From contig CANHHS010000093.1 in assembly GCA_947460445.1 (NCBI GenBank), forward strand, positions 1-5,915: a stretch of 5,915 nucleotides of DNA, given 5' to 3'. Position numbers and translations under genes: made by a program. The notes beneath the pieces are model-generated. The model was not told where the DNA came from. It did not search any database and saw nothing but the letters and a program-made list of their open reading frames with translations. The first letter of the stretch is position 1, and each line of letters starts with the position of its first letter. The DNA is from Opitutia bacterium. GTDB lineage: Bacteria; Verrucomicrobiota; Verrucomicrobiia; Opitutales; UBA953. Below are positions 5,107 to 5,915 of this stretch, piece after piece.

Positions 5107-5915
5107 ATGAAAACCATACCCGTACTTTCTGCAGGGTTTGGTGAAGGACATAATGCGGCTGCCCGTGCAGTTGTAGAAGCATTTAACCGCTTACATTATG
5201 GCGAGTACCAAGCGGAGTTTCAGGACCTCTTCTTGAATGCATACGGCGAAAAGAAATTTCGCGGGCAACGCGAGTTATACATCAATACCGCCAATCGCTG
5301 GCCGTTGCTTTGGGGTGTCGCTTACCATGCCTTAGATCGACTACCAGTCGTGCAAGCTGCGTTGCCGTTTTTAGGACCTGTCGCACGGCAGTATAAAGAA
5401 GTCGCCTGTACCAACGTTCCGCCCTTGGTTGTTTCGACGTACCCGCTGTACTCGCATTTTCACCGTCGGTTATGGCGACACAATGATGTTCACCGTCCGC
5501 GTATCATCACAGTCGTCACCGATTCTATTTCTGTGAACCGTGCCTGGCACAGTGCTTTTTCGGATTGGTATATAGCACCGAACCAAGCGACGGCCGATAT
5601 CATGATTCGTCAAGGTGTGCCCGCCGCGCAAGTACGTGCCTTGGGATTTCCAGTTTCATCGCGACTTCGACAAACAGTCGCCAAGAGTCAAGGTGGACGG
5701 CCGAAGGTTCTGGTGATGCTCAATCCAGGTCGTTCCGATGCCGTTGCCCTTGCGAAAGCCATCGCGACTTTGGATGTTGAATTGACGGTGACCGTTGGAA
5801 AAGACGCCAACTTCCTGCAAGAAGTTGTGCGTGCCGTCGACGGCCGCGCGCGCGTCATCGGGTGGACAGATCGTCTGCCTGAACTTATTTTGGAAAGCGA
5901 CCTGGTGCTCACGAA
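5107..5915 (+). CDS. MGDG-synthase-type (GT28) glycosyltransferase, 3' end cut by the window
   Basis: GT-B fold glycosyltransferase resembling monogalactosyldiacylglycerol synthase and UgtP, which transfer a sugar from a UDP-sugar to diacylglycerol at the inner face of the membrane. 269 residues are visible; the family is about 370-400, so roughly a quarter is missing. The N-terminal acceptor domain begins LSAGFGEGHNAAARAV (7-22), with the catalytic-type H15. VVTDSISVNRAW (136-147), DWYIAPNQATADIMIRQGVP (153-172) and ALGFPV (178-183) follow as in the family, and GWTDRLPELILESDLVLT (252-269) starts the donor-binding site. Two oddities: the His usual five residues after the TD aspartate is N144, and the Gly-rich loop after the domain linker reads VLVMLNPGRSDAV (201-213). 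The ATG is 3 bp after the phosphoesterase stop, without SD, so it is the second gene of that operon. The sugar and lipid substrates cannot be told from sequence. Confidence 0.9.
   Translation, partial: MKTIPVLSAGFGEGHNAAARAVVEAFNRLHYGEYQAEFQDLFLNAYGEKKFRGQRELYINTANRWPLLWGVAYHALDRLPVVQAALPFLGPVARQYKEVACTNVPPLVVSTYPLYSHFHRRLWRHNDVHRPRIITVVTDSISVNRAWHSAFSDWYIAPNQATADIMIRQGVPAAQVRALGFPVSSRLRQTVAKSQGGRPKVLVMLNPGRSDAVALAKAIATLDVELTVTVGKDANFLQEVVRAVDGRARVIGWTDRLPELILESDLVLT

Overview
The window is about 5.9 kb of bacterial chromosome of moderate GC content, densely packed with genes. There are no rRNA or tRNA genes, CRISPR arrays, insertion sequences or phage genes. Protein style (for example a NuoC with a GGPF-containing C-terminal tail), GC content and the near absence of Shine-Dalgarno motifs fit a Gram-negative-type bacterium, possibly Verrucomicrobiota (Opitutae-like). 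That placement is an impression from the sequence, not a search result.

Left part (1-2233, minus strand): three subunits of the peripheral arm of respiratory complex I, in transcription order nuoB, nuoC, nuoD. They are tightly packed, and nuoD runs off the left edge. Together they form the quinone-reduction module: NuoB carries cluster N2, NuoD lines the quinone pocket and NuoC is the 30 kDa scaffold subunit. No nuoA precedes nuoB. The gene upstream is instead a phosphate transporter, separated by 65 bp that hold a bulged stem-loop and a small tandem repeat.

Middle part (2299-4072, minus strand): a two-gene operon of a DUF47/PhoU-like protein followed by a PiT-family inorganic phosphate permease, the same pair as orfA-pit of Sinorhizobium meliloti.

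Right part (4252-5915, plus strand): a divergent operon. Its first gene is a metallophosphoesterase of the LpxH-like/COG2908 type that resembles the phospholipase C PlcP. Three bases later comes a glycosyltransferase of the MGDG-synthase (GT28) type, which runs off the right edge. A PlcP-like enzyme plus a diacylglycerol glycosyltransferase is the known logic for replacing phospholipids with glycolipids under phosphate starvation.

The 179 bp between the two divergent operons (4073-4251) contain five TGTAAC-type half-sites. Two stretches resemble the PhoB-binding Pho box: 15/18 positions at 4123-4140 and 13/18 at 4212-4229. The second lies exactly 10 bp before a -10-like hexamer, which would place transcription start on or next to the GTG start codon. 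The main hypothesis is that this intergenic region is a phosphate switch, balancing phosphate import (DUF47-Pit) against membrane phosphate salvage and glycolipid replacement (PlcP-like plus GT28).
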